A stretch of DNA of 64,000 nt from Metabacillus rhizolycopersici (GCF_020075705.1 NZ_JAIQUM010000004.1:1-64000); one strand, 5' to 3'. Positions 10,517 through 20,017 are shown, counted from the first letter of the stretch. Numbers and translations: made by a program. Notes: generated by a model not told the origin, from the sequence alone.

Positions 10517-10680
10517 AAGAAAAACTCCCCTACGAGTTATAACCTCATCCAATTCAAACGAAAACACCTTGAAGAACGCAACATAATAATAATTGTATAA
10601 CTTCCCTTAACTTCATAAAAATGGATAAATCTGTGTTGAAATGGATATAGTAATCCTAATGATATTGAGGTGAATATACG

Positions 10681-11778
10681 GTGGCATATATTTTATCAGT
10701 TGGAAAATCGCTTCCGCAGAATGAGATGAGCCAGGAAACGACAGTAGAGTTTGCAAAAGAGATATTTCAGGAATCATTCAAAGATATTGAACGATTATTA
10801 CCCGTTTTTAAGAATGGATATATTCAAAAAAGGCGATTCGTTGAACAGCTTGATTGGTATAAAATTAATCATACGTTTGAAGAAAAAAATCAAAAGTATA
10901 TCGAAAAAGCCGTTCCATTAAGTGTAGAAGCAATACAGAAGTGCTTAACAAACACAAAACTGTTACATAATATGATTGCTTATGAAGAAATTGACGCAAT
11001 TTTCTTTGTAAGTAGTACAGGTATTTCAACACCAAGTATTGATGCGAAAATTATGAATCAGTTACCCTTTAATGAAACAACGAAAAGAATCCCTATTTGG
11101 GGATTAGGCTGTGCAGGGGGAGCGGCAGGGATGTCACGTGCCTATGAGTATTGTATGGCTTATCCACATTCACTCGTTCTTGTTATTACTGTTGAACTTT
11201 GTAGTTTGACCTTCCAACATGACGATTTTTCAAAAAGTAATTTGATTGGAACCTCATTGTTTGCTGATGGCGTTGCTTGTACATGCCTAGTGGGTGAGTC
11301 ATTTGATTGGCAAAGACGTTCAAAGCTAAATGTACTTCCACGTATTCTTGGTACTAGGTCAACATTTATGAGAGATTCAGAAGATATAATGGGTTGGGAG
11401 ATTAAAAATAACGGGTTTTATGTTTTGTTTTCACGAGATATTCCAACAATTATTAAAAAATGGCTTTATCCACATGTCATCCATTTTCTTGAAGAATATG
11501 GAATTACCTTAGATGAAATTGCACACTTTATTGCACATCCGGGAGGTAAAAAGGTGCTTGATGCATATATGGACGGCCTCGGTTTAACGGACGAACATAT
11601 ACATATATCCAAAGAAGTGTTAAGTCATCATGGAAATATGTCATCTGCAACTGTTTTGTATGTTCTTCAAGAATATCTAGAACAGGAACTTGGTCAGGCA
11701 AATGAATACGGATTAATCGCTGCACTCGGTCCCGGGTTTAGTTCTGAAATGCTACTCGTTAAATGGGAAGGTGAATAA
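10681..11778 (+). CDS. bcsA: Type III polyketide synthase (chalcone synthase-like)
   Basis: Condenses long-chain acyl-CoA with malonyl-CoA units to alkylpyrones; the B. subtilis enzyme is BpsA/BcsA. The 365-residue product has the Cys-His-Asn triad: Cys144 in GLGCAGGAAG, His286 in AHPGGKKVLDAY and Asn319 in HHGNMSSATVLY. The C-terminal GPGFSSEMLLV is the family loop. Start is GTG 10681 after aggtga. It overlaps the ypbQ upstream region, forming the known two-gene unit with the methyltransferase. Confidence 0.95.
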   Translation: MAYILSVGKSLPQNEMSQETTVEFAKEIFQESFKDIERLLPVFKNGYIQKRRFVEQLDWYKINHTFEEKNQKYIEKAVPLSVEAIQKCLTNTKLLHNMIAYEEIDAIFFVSSTGISTPSIDAKIMNQLPFNETTKRIPIWGLGCAGGAAGMSRAYEYCMAYPHSLVLVITVELCSLTFQHDDFSKSNLIGTSLFADGVACTCLVGESFDWQRRSKLNVLPRILGTRSTFMRDSEDIMGWEIKNNGFYVLFSRDIPTIIKKWLYPHVIHFLEEYGITLDEIAHFIAHPGGKKVLDAYMDGLGLTDEHIHISKEVLSHHGNMSSATVLYVLQEYLEQELGQANEYGLIAALGPGFSSEMLLVKWEGE

Positions 11779-11782
11779 TCAA

Positions 11783-12331
11783 ATGTTTTATATTTTGTTT
11801 TCGCTTCTTATTATCCAACGCATATCTGAGCTGTTTATTGCGAAACGGAATGAAAAATGGATGTTAAAAAGGGGTGGAGTGGAGTATGGAAGTGAACATT
11901 ATCCATACATCGTTGCACTCCATATTTTGTTTTTACTTTCGCTATTTTTAGAAGTTATCTCCTTTCATAAAGAATTGACAAATTCATGGTATTTGCTTTT
12001 TCCCATCCTTGCTTTAACACAGCTACTCCGTTATTGGTCTGTCTTCTCTCTAGGTTATTTCTGGAATACAAAAATTATTATTGTTCCAGATGAAAAAGTC
12101 GTGTCTAAAGGTCCTTATCAATATTTAAAGCATCCTAACTATGTGGTGGTAGCTATAGAAATCTTCCTCATACCTTTATTATTTCAAGCATATTTGACAG
12201 CGTTGTTGTTTACTATACTTAATCTCGTTATGATGACCATTCGTATACCTATAGAGGAAAAGGCCCTGAAAATGCATACAAATTATCAAAAAGCGTTTCA
12301 AGGGAGATCAAGATTTGCTCCAAAAAGGTAA
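11783..12331 (+). CDS. ypbQ: Alkylpyrone O-methyltransferase, isoprenylcysteine carboxyl methyltransferase family
   Basis: Integral membrane methyltransferase (BpsB in B. subtilis) that methylates the alkylpyrones made by BcsA. 182 residues with 4-5 hydrophobic segments. The ICMT C-terminal signature is visible as SKGPYQYLKHPNYVVVAIE ... RIPIEEKAL. I place the start at ATG 11783, four bases after the bcsA stop, with an aggtga RBS inside the bcsA end; GTG 11771 is the alternative. Confidence 0.9.
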   Translation: MFYILFSLLIIQRISELFIAKRNEKWMLKRGGVEYGSEHYPYIVALHILFLLSLFLEVISFHKELTNSWYLLFPILALTQLLRYWSVFSLGYFWNTKIIIVPDEKVVSKGPYQYLKHPNYVVVAIEIFLIPLLFQAYLTALLFTILNLVMMTIRIPIEEKALKMHTNYQKAFQGRSRFAPKR

Positions 12332-12517
12332 GTCGTTAGAGCTTCCTCATCAAAAGAGTTTTTAATGTATCAAAGTAGTAAAGTTAAGGTGGGGAGAACC
12401 GCTCTCAACTGTAATGATAATTCTCGCAAATCATTAGTTGGGGATAAAGAAGATTACCACGAAGACTCGCTTTATAGATGGAGGAATCTTTTTCTGAAAA
12501 ATGCGAAATATATATAT

Positions 12518-12545
12518 TGAAAATGATTATCATTGATGATACAAT
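12518..12545 (+). promoter_or_regulatory. Fur-controlled promoter
   Basis: A Fur box at 12519-12537 (gaaaatgattatcattgat) agrees with the 19-bp inverted-repeat consensus at 15 of 19 positions by eye. It overlaps the spacer of a promoter with -35 TTGAAA (12518-12523), 16-bp spacer and -10 TACAAT (12540-12545). Iron-loaded Fur would block transcription of the micropeptide gene that follows. Confidence 0.8.
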
Positions 12546-12598
12546 GATTTTGTAATGAAAAACATTCTCAATATAAAGGTTGGAGGTCTGCTGCGAAT

Positions 12599-12691
12599 AT
12601 GACAATGCTATTTGTAGGTTGTACCGTTGTTGCATATAGTGTATTAATTGGTTACATATTAAAAAATATAGATACTGCCAAGAAGGCATAA
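12599..12691 (+). CDS. fbpC: Fur-regulated membrane micropeptide (30 aa), FbpC candidate
   Basis: ATG 12599 lies 12 bases after ggagg. The peptide MTMLFVGCTVVAYSVLIGYI... is one hydrophobic segment with a short basic tail (NIDTAKKA). Position between ypbQ and dynA, tiny size and a Fur box match what I recall of FbpC, one of the small Fur-regulated proteins (FbpA, B, C) that assist the FsrA RNA in the B. subtilis iron-sparing response. The gene name rests on context, not on alignment. Confidence 0.65.
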   Translation: MTMLFVGCTVVAYSVLIGYILKNIDTAKKA

Positions 12692-12696
12692 TATTT

Positions 12697-12726
12697 TGCC
12701 CACTTAATGTGAGCTTTTATTTTTGA
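12697..12726 (+). terminator. Terminator after the Fur-regulated micropeptide
   Basis: Imperfect stem gcccac / gtgagc followed by TTTTATTTTT. Confidence 0.5.
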
Positions 12727-12776
12727 AAAAATATCCTCAGGATATAATAAATAAGAACAAATAATGTACTTTTGAG

Positions 12777-12817
12777 GAAACAGGAGCTAGCCAAAGGCGT
12801 TAGCTCCTGTTTTCATA
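12777..12817 (+). terminator. Hairpin upstream of dynA
   Basis: Stem caggagcta / tagctcctg with short T tail. A TATAAT at 12743-12748 lies just upstream, so a short transcript ending here is conceivable. Confidence 0.55.
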
Positions 12818-12886
12818 TGGAAAAAAGTAAAAGAATTCTGTAAAATAAAATTAAATAAATGCGCCATAAAGTCAAAGGGGATAAAA

Positions 12887-15800
12887 ATGATAGCTACGTT
12901 AAAAACGGATCAATTCATGCAAAGGTTAATTCAGCTTCATCAGACTATGGAAAACGATGATCATGAACGTGCACAAAAGCTTGTAGAGTTAGTGAATAAA
13001 CTTTATAATGATAAGCTTTATGTTGCATTTGCAGGACACTTTTCTGCAGGTAAATCATCCATGATTAATAAGCTACTAAATGAACAAGTGTTACCTACTA
13101 GTCCAATACCTACTAGTGCAAATCTTGTTTTATTAGAGAATGGGCAAGAACAAGTTACATTATATTCAAAAGCAAAAGAAAAAATTGAACTAACAGGAGA
13201 TTACTCAATCGAACAAATAAAGGAATATTGTAAACATGGTGATGAGGTTGAGAGAGTATACATTAAACGTCCTTACCGCAATCTTAGTGCAAATGTTGTC
13301 ATAATGGATACACCAGGGATCGATTCAACGGATGCAGCACATAAACTCTCAACAGAATCGATGCTACACATTGCGGATGTTATATTTTATGTAACAGATT
13401 ATAATCATGTTCAATCGGAAGAAAATCTTTCATTTGTAAAGGAAATGAAAAATAAAGATAAAAAGATCTTTCTGATTGTTAATCAAATTGATAAGCATAG
13501 AGAAAATGAAGTACCATTTTCAGAGTTTAAACAACAAATCGAAACTTCTTTTGCAAAAATAGGACTTCATCAACAGGACGTTTTCTTTACAACGTTAATG
13601 AATGATCAACATAAGCATAATCAATTGAATGAGATAAAAGAGATTATTCGTGTGATTGTAGATCAAAAAGTAGAGTTCATGAATAAGAATGTGAGAACCG
13701 CTGTCAATCACCTAATAACTGAACATTTGGAAAAATATAAAGATCAATTAAATTTAACAGATGTTGACAAATCACAGACTTTAACTTTAATGAAGGGTTT
13801 TCAAGAAAAGAAAATTTCATTAATTGATCAACTAACAGAAGAGAAAAGAAAATTAAAGAACATCGAAACTGAAATGAATGAACAAGTTTCAACGATATTA
13901 AAAAGTGCCAATCTTATTCCGTATGAAACGAGAGAAAAAGCAGCTGCATTTATTGAAGCAGTGGATCCTTCTTTTAAAGTAGGTATTATTTTCACAAAAT
14001 CTAAAACGGAACAAGAACGAAACAAACGAAAAAAAGAATTGTTTGCAGACTTAAAGAAAAACGTTGAAACACAAATCACATGGCACTTTACACCCTTATT
14101 TAAAGAGTTTATACAGAAATACAAGCTACATGACGTTAATTTGCATCATCAAATACAAGCGTTTTCAATTGTAATAATGGAAAAAATCATTGTTGATGCC
14201 CTAAAGCCTGGCGCATCTTATAACAATCAATATATTTTGACTTATTCTTCAGATGTTAGTGATTTAATTAAGAAGCAAAGTAAACATGAAGTTATGAAAA
14301 TTGTTGATCAAATGATGAATGAACTTGCGTGTAATCACCAAGATGACATTGATCTATTTACTCAGGAACTTAATAAATGTGAAAGCAGAATCAGTTATTA
14401 TGAAGGAATCATTTTAAAGTTTGATGAACTTCTTAGCTATGAAAAAGCTTTACTTAAAATAATTGATAGTAAAATTGAAAATGACTTAGATTGCAAACGA
14501 TGGCTTCTTGAACACCAAGTTTATCAGCATCGAGTGCAGCGCTCATTAAAAATAGAAAAATCATCTAAAAATGAAACAGAGAAAATGGGTTCAGTATTAG
14601 AATCAAAGAAATTGACAAAAAATATGGATAATAAAGAACAATTTATTAACGAAACGAAAGAGGCAATCAAGCGTCTGAAAGTAATTCGTGGGTTTAAGCA
14701 ATTTACTGATTCATTAGAGAATAAAGTAAATAGTTATAACAATCGTGAATTTACAGTAGCACTATTTGGAGCATTTAGTGCTGGAAAATCATCATTTGCG
14801 AATGCGATGATCGGTGAGCGACTTCTGCCTTCTTCACCAACTCCGACAACAGCAACAATTAATAAAATTGCGCCAACAACAGCACATAAGAAACATGGGT
14901 TGGTGGAAGTAAAATTAAAAACCAAAGAAGTATTAATGAAAGAAGTTTTTGAAAGTGTCCCTTCGATTGTTAATAAGGATATGTCCTTCGCAGATCTTAT
15001 TGATGAACTTAAAAATGTAGATGGTAAAAATCAAGCTGAAAAAGATAGCATAAAAAAATACAAAAAAGCACTACCAGACTATCTCACTCTTACAAGCAAT
15101 GGTTTGCATATCATATCAACGAAAGAAACGTTTCAGGATTTTGTTGCGAACGAAGAAAAGGCATGTTTAGTTGAAGAAGTAATTATTTATTATGATTGCC
15201 CAATTACAAAAGCGGGGATTACTCTAGTTGATACACCTGGTGCGGATTCATTGCACAAAAGGCATACAGATGTTGCCTTTCAATATATTAAAAATGCAGA
15301 TGCGATTCTTTATGTAACATATTATAACCATCCTTTCTCAAAAGGTGATAGAGAATTTCTACGTCAATTAGGACGTGTAAAGGATTCGTTTACATTAGAC
15401 AAAATGTTTTTTATTATTAATGCGATTGATTTAGCAAAGGATGAACAAGAAGTAGAACTTGTAAAAGACTTTATCCGCGATCAACTTTTACAACAACAAA
15501 TTAGAAACATCCGCTTATATGGCGTATCAAGCATGAATATCCTTTCGAACAAAGATCATAGCGACTCTGATTATCTTCAGTTTAAAGAACGTTTTGATTA
15601 TTTTATTAAACAAGAATTGACAAATACATCAATTGTTTCAATAAATGAGGATTTGAAACGCACGAATGAACGATTACAGTCACTTATTCAAGCAGCTTTA
15701 AAGGATGAAGCTGAAAAGGAAAAAATAAAACAGGTATTAATTGAAGAAAAACAGCAAGTAAATCAGCAATTGAGAGATCTGACAAATACACACCTGCTTA

Positions 15801-16480
15801 AAAATACTAGTCAGGAAATAGAAGAGCTGATTTTTTATGTGAAACAAAGACTACAATTACGTTTTAATGATTTCTTTAGAGAATCGTTTCATCCAGGGGT
15901 TTTTAACCAGACGAATAATAGTCAACAAGCATTGCTGACTTGTTTAAATGAGTTAATTCGTACAATCGAATTTGAATTAGTGCAGGAGCTACAAGCGACA
16001 ACTTTACGAGTGGAAAGCTTTATCAAAAAGGTATTAGCTGATGAATTCTCGAGAATCTCACAGTTGATAAAGAAACGATCTGAATCAGTGACATTGACAA
16101 AGATTGATCCACAGGAAATTCAAACGCCGAATATTGTGGTGGAATTTTCGTTGGAAATGGTAGAAAATTTAAAACCAGCGTTAAAGTTGTTTAAAAATCC
16201 AAAGTCCTTCTTTGAAAGAAACGAGAAAAAGATCATGAGTGATGATTTACTTAATCGTTTTGATGGACCAGTTTCGGTCATGTTAGAACATTACACAAAG
16301 GAATTTCGCCAATATTATGAAGGTGTGGTTAACAGTATCCATTTAAGCCTAGTGGAAACGATACAAGTTCAATCAGATGAGGGGTTTGAAGCACTTCTTG
16401 ATATCCAGGCTGATGATACTAAAAACTTAAAGCAGGAACAGGTTAAACTCAATGCAATCATAAATCTTTTAAATGATTGA
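12887..16480 (+). CDS. dynA: Bacterial dynamin with two fused GTPase modules (DynA)
   Basis: Large membrane-remodelling GTPase, 1197 residues, close to B. subtilis DynA (YpbR), which tethers and fuses membranes and protects against phage and pore damage. Two dynamin modules are in tandem. Module 1 has P loop GHFSAGKSS (about residue 50) and DTPGIDS (about 142). Module 2 has GAFSAGKSSF (about 627) and DTPGADS (about 782). Long helical stalk regions follow each. ATG 12887 follows aaagggg. Apparently monocistronic. Confidence 0.96.
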   Translation: MIATLKTDQFMQRLIQLHQTMENDDHERAQKLVELVNKLYNDKLYVAFAGHFSAGKSSMINKLLNEQVLPTSPIPTSANLVLLENGQEQVTLYSKAKEKIELTGDYSIEQIKEYCKHGDEVERVYIKRPYRNLSANVVIMDTPGIDSTDAAHKLSTESMLHIADVIFYVTDYNHVQSEENLSFVKEMKNKDKKIFLIVNQIDKHRENEVPFSEFKQQIETSFAKIGLHQQDVFFTTLMNDQHKHNQLNEIKEIIRVIVDQKVEFMNKNVRTAVNHLITEHLEKYKDQLNLTDVDKSQTLTLMKGFQEKKISLIDQLTEEKRKLKNIETEMNEQVSTILKSANLIPYETREKAAAFIEAVDPSFKVGIIFTKSKTEQERNKRKKELFADLKKNVETQITWHFTPLFKEFIQKYKLHDVNLHHQIQAFSIVIMEKIIVDALKPGASYNNQYILTYSSDVSDLIKKQSKHEVMKIVDQMMNELACNHQDDIDLFTQELNKCESRISYYEGIILKFDELLSYEKALLKIIDSKIENDLDCKRWLLEHQVYQHRVQRSLKIEKSSKNETEKMGSVLESKKLTKNMDNKEQFINETKEAIKRLKVIRGFKQFTDSLENKVNSYNNREFTVALFGAFSAGKSSFANAMIGERLLPSSPTPTTATINKIAPTTAHKKHGLVEVKLKTKEVLMKEVFESVPSIVNKDMSFADLIDELKNVDGKNQAEKDSIKKYKKALPDYLTLTSNGLHIISTKETFQDFVANEEKACLVEEVIIYYDCPITKAGITLVDTPGADSLHKRHTDVAFQYIKNADAILYVTYYNHPFSKGDREFLRQLGRVKDSFTLDKMFFIINAIDLAKDEQEVELVKDFIRDQLLQQQIRNIRLYGVSSMNILSNKDHSDSDYLQFKERFDYFIKQELTNTSIVSINEDLKRTNERLQSLIQAALKDEAEKEKIKQVLIEEKQQVNQQLRDLTNTHLLKNTSQEIEELIFYVKQRLQLRFNDFFRESFHPGVFNQTNNSQQALLTCLNELIRTIEFELVQELQATTLRVESFIKKVLADEFSRISQLIKKRSESVTLTKIDPQEIQTPNIVVEFSLEMVENLKPALKLFKNPKSFFERNEKKIMSDDLLNRFDGPVSVMLEHYTKEFRQYYEGVVNSIHLSLVETIQVQSDEGFEALLDIQADDTKNLKQEQVKLNAIINLLND

Positions 16481-16550
16481 AACGAAACAGCAATCTTATG
16501 GTAAAATGAAAAATATTAATTAATTATTTGCATGTAAGGATGGAACTAGG

Positions 16551-16739
16551 ATGGACTCAAAAACGTATCGGGTTTGTGCTACATGTATTCATTTTCAAGC
16601 AGTACGATTAGATGGGAAAATGAGCTATCTATGTAGTCGGCTAAATTATGAAACAAAGCCATCCTATTCGTTTCAATGCTGGGATCCTAAGAAACATGTT
16701 AGCAGGCTTATGGAAAAAAGAGGTGACGTAAATGAGTAA
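16551..16739 (+). CDS. Small four-cysteine protein (62 aa)
   Basis: ATG 16551 with aagga upstream. Cysteines are arranged CATCIHF near residue 9-12, then C-SRLNYE and QCWDPK, suggesting a zinc site. Its 3' end overlaps the ypbS start by eight bases, so the two are translationally coupled. I do not recognise a named family. Confidence 0.75.
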   Translation: MDSKTYRVCATCIHFQAVRLDGKMSYLCSRLNYETKPSYSFQCWDPKKHVSRLMEKRGDVNE

Positions 16740-16998
16740 TGTACATGATGCAATAACAAAGCACAGTAAAAATCAGCATAACCATATCCAATCATTTTTA
16801 AAGCTAGAGGCTATGCGAGAGTCCTTAATAGACGAAGCAATCCAATTATGTGTAAGTTCTCTCCCATTTGAGGTAGACAAAATTAATCAAATAACAGGGG
16901 AAATGAACCGATTAGCTTCTAAAGGAATCGTTCCTACACGTAAAATGGTAACAAAGCAAATGGTTCAAGATTTTGTCCAAAAAAAATCCGGAAAGTAA
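16732..16998 (+). CDS. ypbS: YpbS-like protein (DUF2533)
   Basis: 88-residue helical protein (SNVHDAITKHSKNQHNHIQ...; RKMVTKQMVQDFV). Placement after dynA and length match B. subtilis YpbS, a conserved protein of unknown role. RBS agaggtg precedes ATG 16732. Confidence 0.82.
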   Translation: MSNVHDAITKHSKNQHNHIQSFLKLEAMRESLIDEAIQLCVSSLPFEVDKINQITGEMNRLASKGIVPTRKMVTKQMVQDFVQKKSGK

Positions 16999-17098
16999 TT
17001 ATTCCTTTCTTTGCCAATCGCATTATTCACTTTTTTAGATTTAAATTGAGCTGTTGGTGGTAAGCTAAGCTCGATTAACCTTGAAAGGTGTGGATGAT

Positions 17099-17233
17099 AT
17101 GGGAAGAACAAAGCCTGGAAATGCGAATGCACAACGAAACAATAATGCAAAGAAAAAGAATGGATTTAACACAGAATTTGCATCATATGCACAAAATGAA
17201 GCCCAAAAATTAAGCAGTCAAAATAAAGACTAA
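17099..17233 (+). CDS. Gamma-type small acid-soluble spore protein-like peptide (44 aa)
   Basis: ATG 17099 behind aaaggtg. The peptide is Asn/Gln/Lys-rich, and its second half NGFNTEFASYAQNEAQKL resembles the repeat unit of SspE (GQFGTEFASETNAQQVR). It has one repeat rather than two or three. Gamma SASPs are amino-acid stores in the spore core. Assignment is by short motif; function in the spore is inferred. Confidence 0.6.
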   Translation: MGRTKPGNANAQRNNNAKKKNGFNTEFASYAQNEAQKLSSQNKD

Positions 17234-17486
17234 GCCATTGGCTTGGTTTTTATTTTTGCCCTTTCTTAACTTTCTGTAAATCCACACATCAAAGCTTTAG
17301 TAAATTAAAGTAGAGATGGTTTTGCGATAAATATTTGTAAGAGCTTAGAAAAGGCTTGCAGTGTGAGCACTATATTTTTCGAATACCAAAAAATACTCTT
17401 GTGCCTACTCTTGGATTGAAGTTCCAATCCATTGGTAGTCATTATATGTTATGATACTACTAGTATTTAAGGGAGAGGGGAATTAG

Positions 17487-18383
17487 ATGAAGAAAGAAAA
17501 CCATTTGTTAATCGTTGACGGGATGGCTTTATTATTTCGGTCTTTTTTTGCGACGTCAGTTTACGGACAGTTTATGATTAATAGTAAAGGGATTCCAACA
17601 AATGCGGTAACTGGGCTTTTGAAACATCTTATTGCGGCGATTGACTATGCAAAACCATCTCATGTGATCTGTTGTTGGGATATGGGAAGTAAGACGTATC
17701 GGAATGAACTATTTGATGGTTATAAAGCAAATCGACCAGAAGCACCTGTTGAATTAATTCCACAATTTGACCTTGCGAAAGAAGTTGTGGCGGCTTTAGA
17801 TATTCCGAACATTGGGATTGAAGGGTATGAAGCGGACGATTGTATAGGGACACTAACGAAAAAATTCGAAAATGAAATGAAAATCTCTATTTTAACTGGT
17901 GATAGAGACATTCTTCAACTGCTAAATGATGATGTAAATGTCCTAATTTTCCAAAAAGGAATTGGTAATTACAAACATTACACGAAACAATTGTTTATTG
18001 AAGAATTTGAAATCGAACCACATATGCTTATTGATGTAAAAGCATTAATGGGCGATTCAAGTGATAATTACCCCGGAGTTAAAGGAATCGGGGAAAAAAC
18101 TGCTTATAAGCTAATCATTCAATATAAATCGATTGATCGAATTCTTGAAAATATAAATGAGTTGACGAAAGGTCAAAAAACGAAAATTGAAAATGATTTG
18201 GACATGCTCCATCTTTCAAGAGAACTTGCAGAAATTAACTGTCACGTCCCTTTAGATTGTATATTTGAAGAAACACTATTAAATGTTAACGAAGAAAAAG
18301 CATACGCAATGATAAAGAATCATGAGCTTAGAGGTGTTCAAACATTAGTAAAGAACATAACTGAGGTGAGAGAGGCAATGTAG
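17487..18383 (+). CDS. ypcP: 5'-3' exonuclease / flap nuclease (YpcP)
   Basis: Stand-alone homologue of the Pol I 5' nuclease domain, acting on RNA primers and flaps. 298 residues: N-terminal VDGMALLFRSFFA, DMGSKTYRNELFDGYKANR, the acidic GYEADDCIGTL and LTGDRDILQL, then a helix-hairpin-helix in VKALMGDSSDNYPGVKGIGEKTA. All the expected metal-binding Asp residues are visible. ATG 17487 follows aagggagagggg. Confidence 0.95.
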   Translation: MKKENHLLIVDGMALLFRSFFATSVYGQFMINSKGIPTNAVTGLLKHLIAAIDYAKPSHVICCWDMGSKTYRNELFDGYKANRPEAPVELIPQFDLAKEVVAALDIPNIGIEGYEADDCIGTLTKKFENEMKISILTGDRDILQLLNDDVNVLIFQKGIGNYKHYTKQLFIEEFEIEPHMLIDVKALMGDSSDNYPGVKGIGEKTAYKLIIQYKSIDRILENINELTKGQKTKIENDLDMLHLSRELAEINCHVPLDCIFEETLLNVNEEKAYAMIKNHELRGVQTLVKNITEVREAM

Positions 18384-18399
18384 GGCCTCTCTGTTTTAC
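18368..18399. terminator. Bidirectional terminator between ypcP and sspL
   Basis: Stem agagaggc / gcctctct followed by GTTTTAC. It overlaps both gene ends. Confidence 0.7.
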
Positions 18400-18536
18400 T
18401 TTGTGTTTTTCTTCTTAGCGGCATTTTCAAGCTTACTTTGTGGTTCGGATGAGAATTCTACATCTTTTCCATGTCCTTGTGGATTGACACTTGCTGCTTT
18501 CTTACCACGGTTATTCCCTCTTTTGGCACTGCCCAT
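18396..18536 (-). CDS. sspL: Small acid-soluble spore protein L
   Basis: 46-residue basic peptide on the minus strand: MGSAKRGNNRGKKAA, then VNPQGHGKDVEF and a C-terminal KLENAAKKKNTK. The NPQG and the LE-A-KK-NTK end match B. subtilis SspL (VTPQGDLEG ... ELEERAKKSNTKR). ATG 18536 has a ggaggtg RBS. SspL sits beside ypcP in B. subtilis too. It is expected to be forespore-specific. Confidence 0.82.
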   Translation of the reverse strand: MGSAKRGNNRGKKAASVNPQGHGKDVEFSSEPQSKLENAAKKKNTK

Positions 18537-18690
18537 GAATTTTGACACCTCCACTGGTATTATGACCATTTATAATGAAAAAAATTAAGCTTTTGATGAA
18601 AGAATGAGTAACTTATTCAAATAGTGATAGAATTCATCGACAGATTTCGCTATTATTGAATATATACTAATGGAATAAGGATGGTACATA

Positions 18691-18966
18691 GTGGGGAAGA
18701 AGGTTAATAAGGTATCAGATTATGTGGATTTTCTTACAAGTAAAGGATTTACATTAGGAGATGATGTAACCGGTTTTATTCAGTTTGGTAAACAATATAC
18801 TGATACACAGGATGAAATGGTCATCATTGCGATAGAGCTTACTTTAAAAATACAAAAAGAATTTGATGGTTCCTTTTTCATATCTTTGTTAGAAATGTTT
18901 AAAGAAGAAAAGATAAATAACAGAAAACAGGCCATTAGCTATGTTCAATCGTTAAATTTAATTTAA
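18691..18966 (+). CDS. Conserved hypothetical protein (91 aa)
   Basis: GTG 18691 after aaggatgg. Soluble alpha/beta protein: VSDYVDFLTSKGFTLGDDVTGFIQFGKQYTD, then a helical segment. It may belong to the DUF6123 group of Bacillus proteins, but I am not sure. Convergent with the transporter gene that follows, with a shared hairpin between them. Confidence 0.75.
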   Translation: MGKKVNKVSDYVDFLTSKGFTLGDDVTGFIQFGKQYTDTQDEMVIIAIELTLKIQKEFDGSFFISLLEMFKEEKINNRKQAISYVQSLNLI

Positions 18967-18990
18967 AAAGCCCGGTTAAACCGAGCCTTT
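18965..18990. terminator. Bidirectional terminator (gcccggtt / aaccgagc)
   Basis: AAAAAG - stem - CTTTAC arrangement between convergent genes. Confidence 0.6.
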
Positions 18991-19897
18991 ACATACCATG
19001 CTTTTGTTTTAGATTAAACCATTTGCTTTGTCTAATGTCTGGCAGTTCAGTAACAATCATTGCGGTAAAGATGAAGAAACAGCCAATTAGTCCATTTCCG
19101 CTTAATCGTTCATTAATAAAGATAAAAGCTGTAAGTGCAGCAAATACTGGCTCCATTGCAAAAATCAAAGCCACCCTAGCAGCAGTTGTAAACTGTTGGA
19201 ATTTTGTCTGGATAAGAAAGGCAAGGGCTGTTGCAAAAACAGATGTAATAGCTAATGCAATCAATACATCTTTATTAATAAAGCTCTCAAATGAAATAGA
19301 TGATTGTTCGAAGATGATTGAACTAAAAAAGCTTAAAAGAGAAACAGTTAGTAATTGAACGATTGTTAAAGGTAAAGCATCATGATTTTTAGAAAACTTA
19401 CTAGTAAATATGATATGAAGTGCAAAGGCAATGGCACAGAAAAAAACGAGTAGATCTCCAAGATTTAAACCTGACATATCTCCAACAGTAAGGAAATAAA
19501 GGCCGATAGCTCCTATAATCGCACCTGAAAAGATAATAGAACGAGGCTTTTCTTTTAAAATCCAGACGGATAATAATGGAACAATCATTACACTAAGACC
19601 AGTAATAAATCCAGCCTTTGATGAAGTTGTATAAAGTAAACCAATTGTTTGAAAAGCATAGCCAAGAAACAAAAAGAAACCTAAAAACATACCCGATTTT
19701 ACCGATTCAATAGTGAAACTTATTTTTGTTTTTTTCTTTAAAAATAATGATAACAAAAGCGCGGCTAATAAAAATCTAGTACCATTAAATAAGTGCGGTG
19801 GGAGAAATTGAATTGCTTTCTGTACAATGACAAATGTAGCTCCCCAAATGAAGGCTACAAATAATAAGCTACCATCAGCTAAAAATGTTTTTTTCAT
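18989..19897 (-). CDS. EamA/DMT-superfamily transporter
   Basis: 302-residue membrane protein with ten predicted hydrophobic segments in two EamA repeats (first: FVAFIWGATFVIVQKAI; second: LGDLLVFFCAIAFALHIIFTSKF). Likely exports metabolites or amino acids; substrate not predictable. Two starts are possible (ATG 19897 or GTG 19906) and neither has a strong RBS. It is not part of the B. subtilis order I recall, so it is probably an insertion. Confidence 0.85.
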   Translation of the reverse strand: MKKTFLADGSLLFVAFIWGATFVIVQKAIQFLPPHLFNGTRFLLAALLLSLFLKKKTKISFTIESVKSGMFLGFFLFLGYAFQTIGLLYTTSSKAGFITGLSVMIVPLLSVWILKEKPRSIIFSGAIIGAIGLYFLTVGDMSGLNLGDLLVFFCAIAFALHIIFTSKFSKNHDALPLTIVQLLTVSLLSFFSSIIFEQSSISFESFINKDVLIALAITSVFATALAFLIQTKFQQFTTAARVALIFAMEPVFAALTAFIFINERLSGNGLIGCFFIFTAMIVTELPDIRQSKWFNLKQKHGM

Positions 19898-19969
19898 GTT
19901 CTTCACAACTTTCTACTTTTTCTTCGTTTATCAAGGATTAACAGGTAGTAACCCCCGATAAATCCCGCT

Positions 19970-20009
19970 AACCATCAGTGAAGGATAAAGAAAACCCACA
20001 CTGATGGAA
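19970..20009. repeat. CCATCAGT/ACTGATGG hairpin repeat, copy 3
   Basis: Arms at 19972-19979 and 20000-20007, with the flanks cgctaa before and gaagtcgtgcttta after, similar to copy 2. Confidence 0.6.
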
Positions 20010-20017
20010 GTCGTGCT

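Noticed and set aside
12430..12460. Second Fur-like site (aatgataattctcgcaaat)
   Set aside because: Only half of the inverted repeat matches; the strong site at 12519-12537 suffices.
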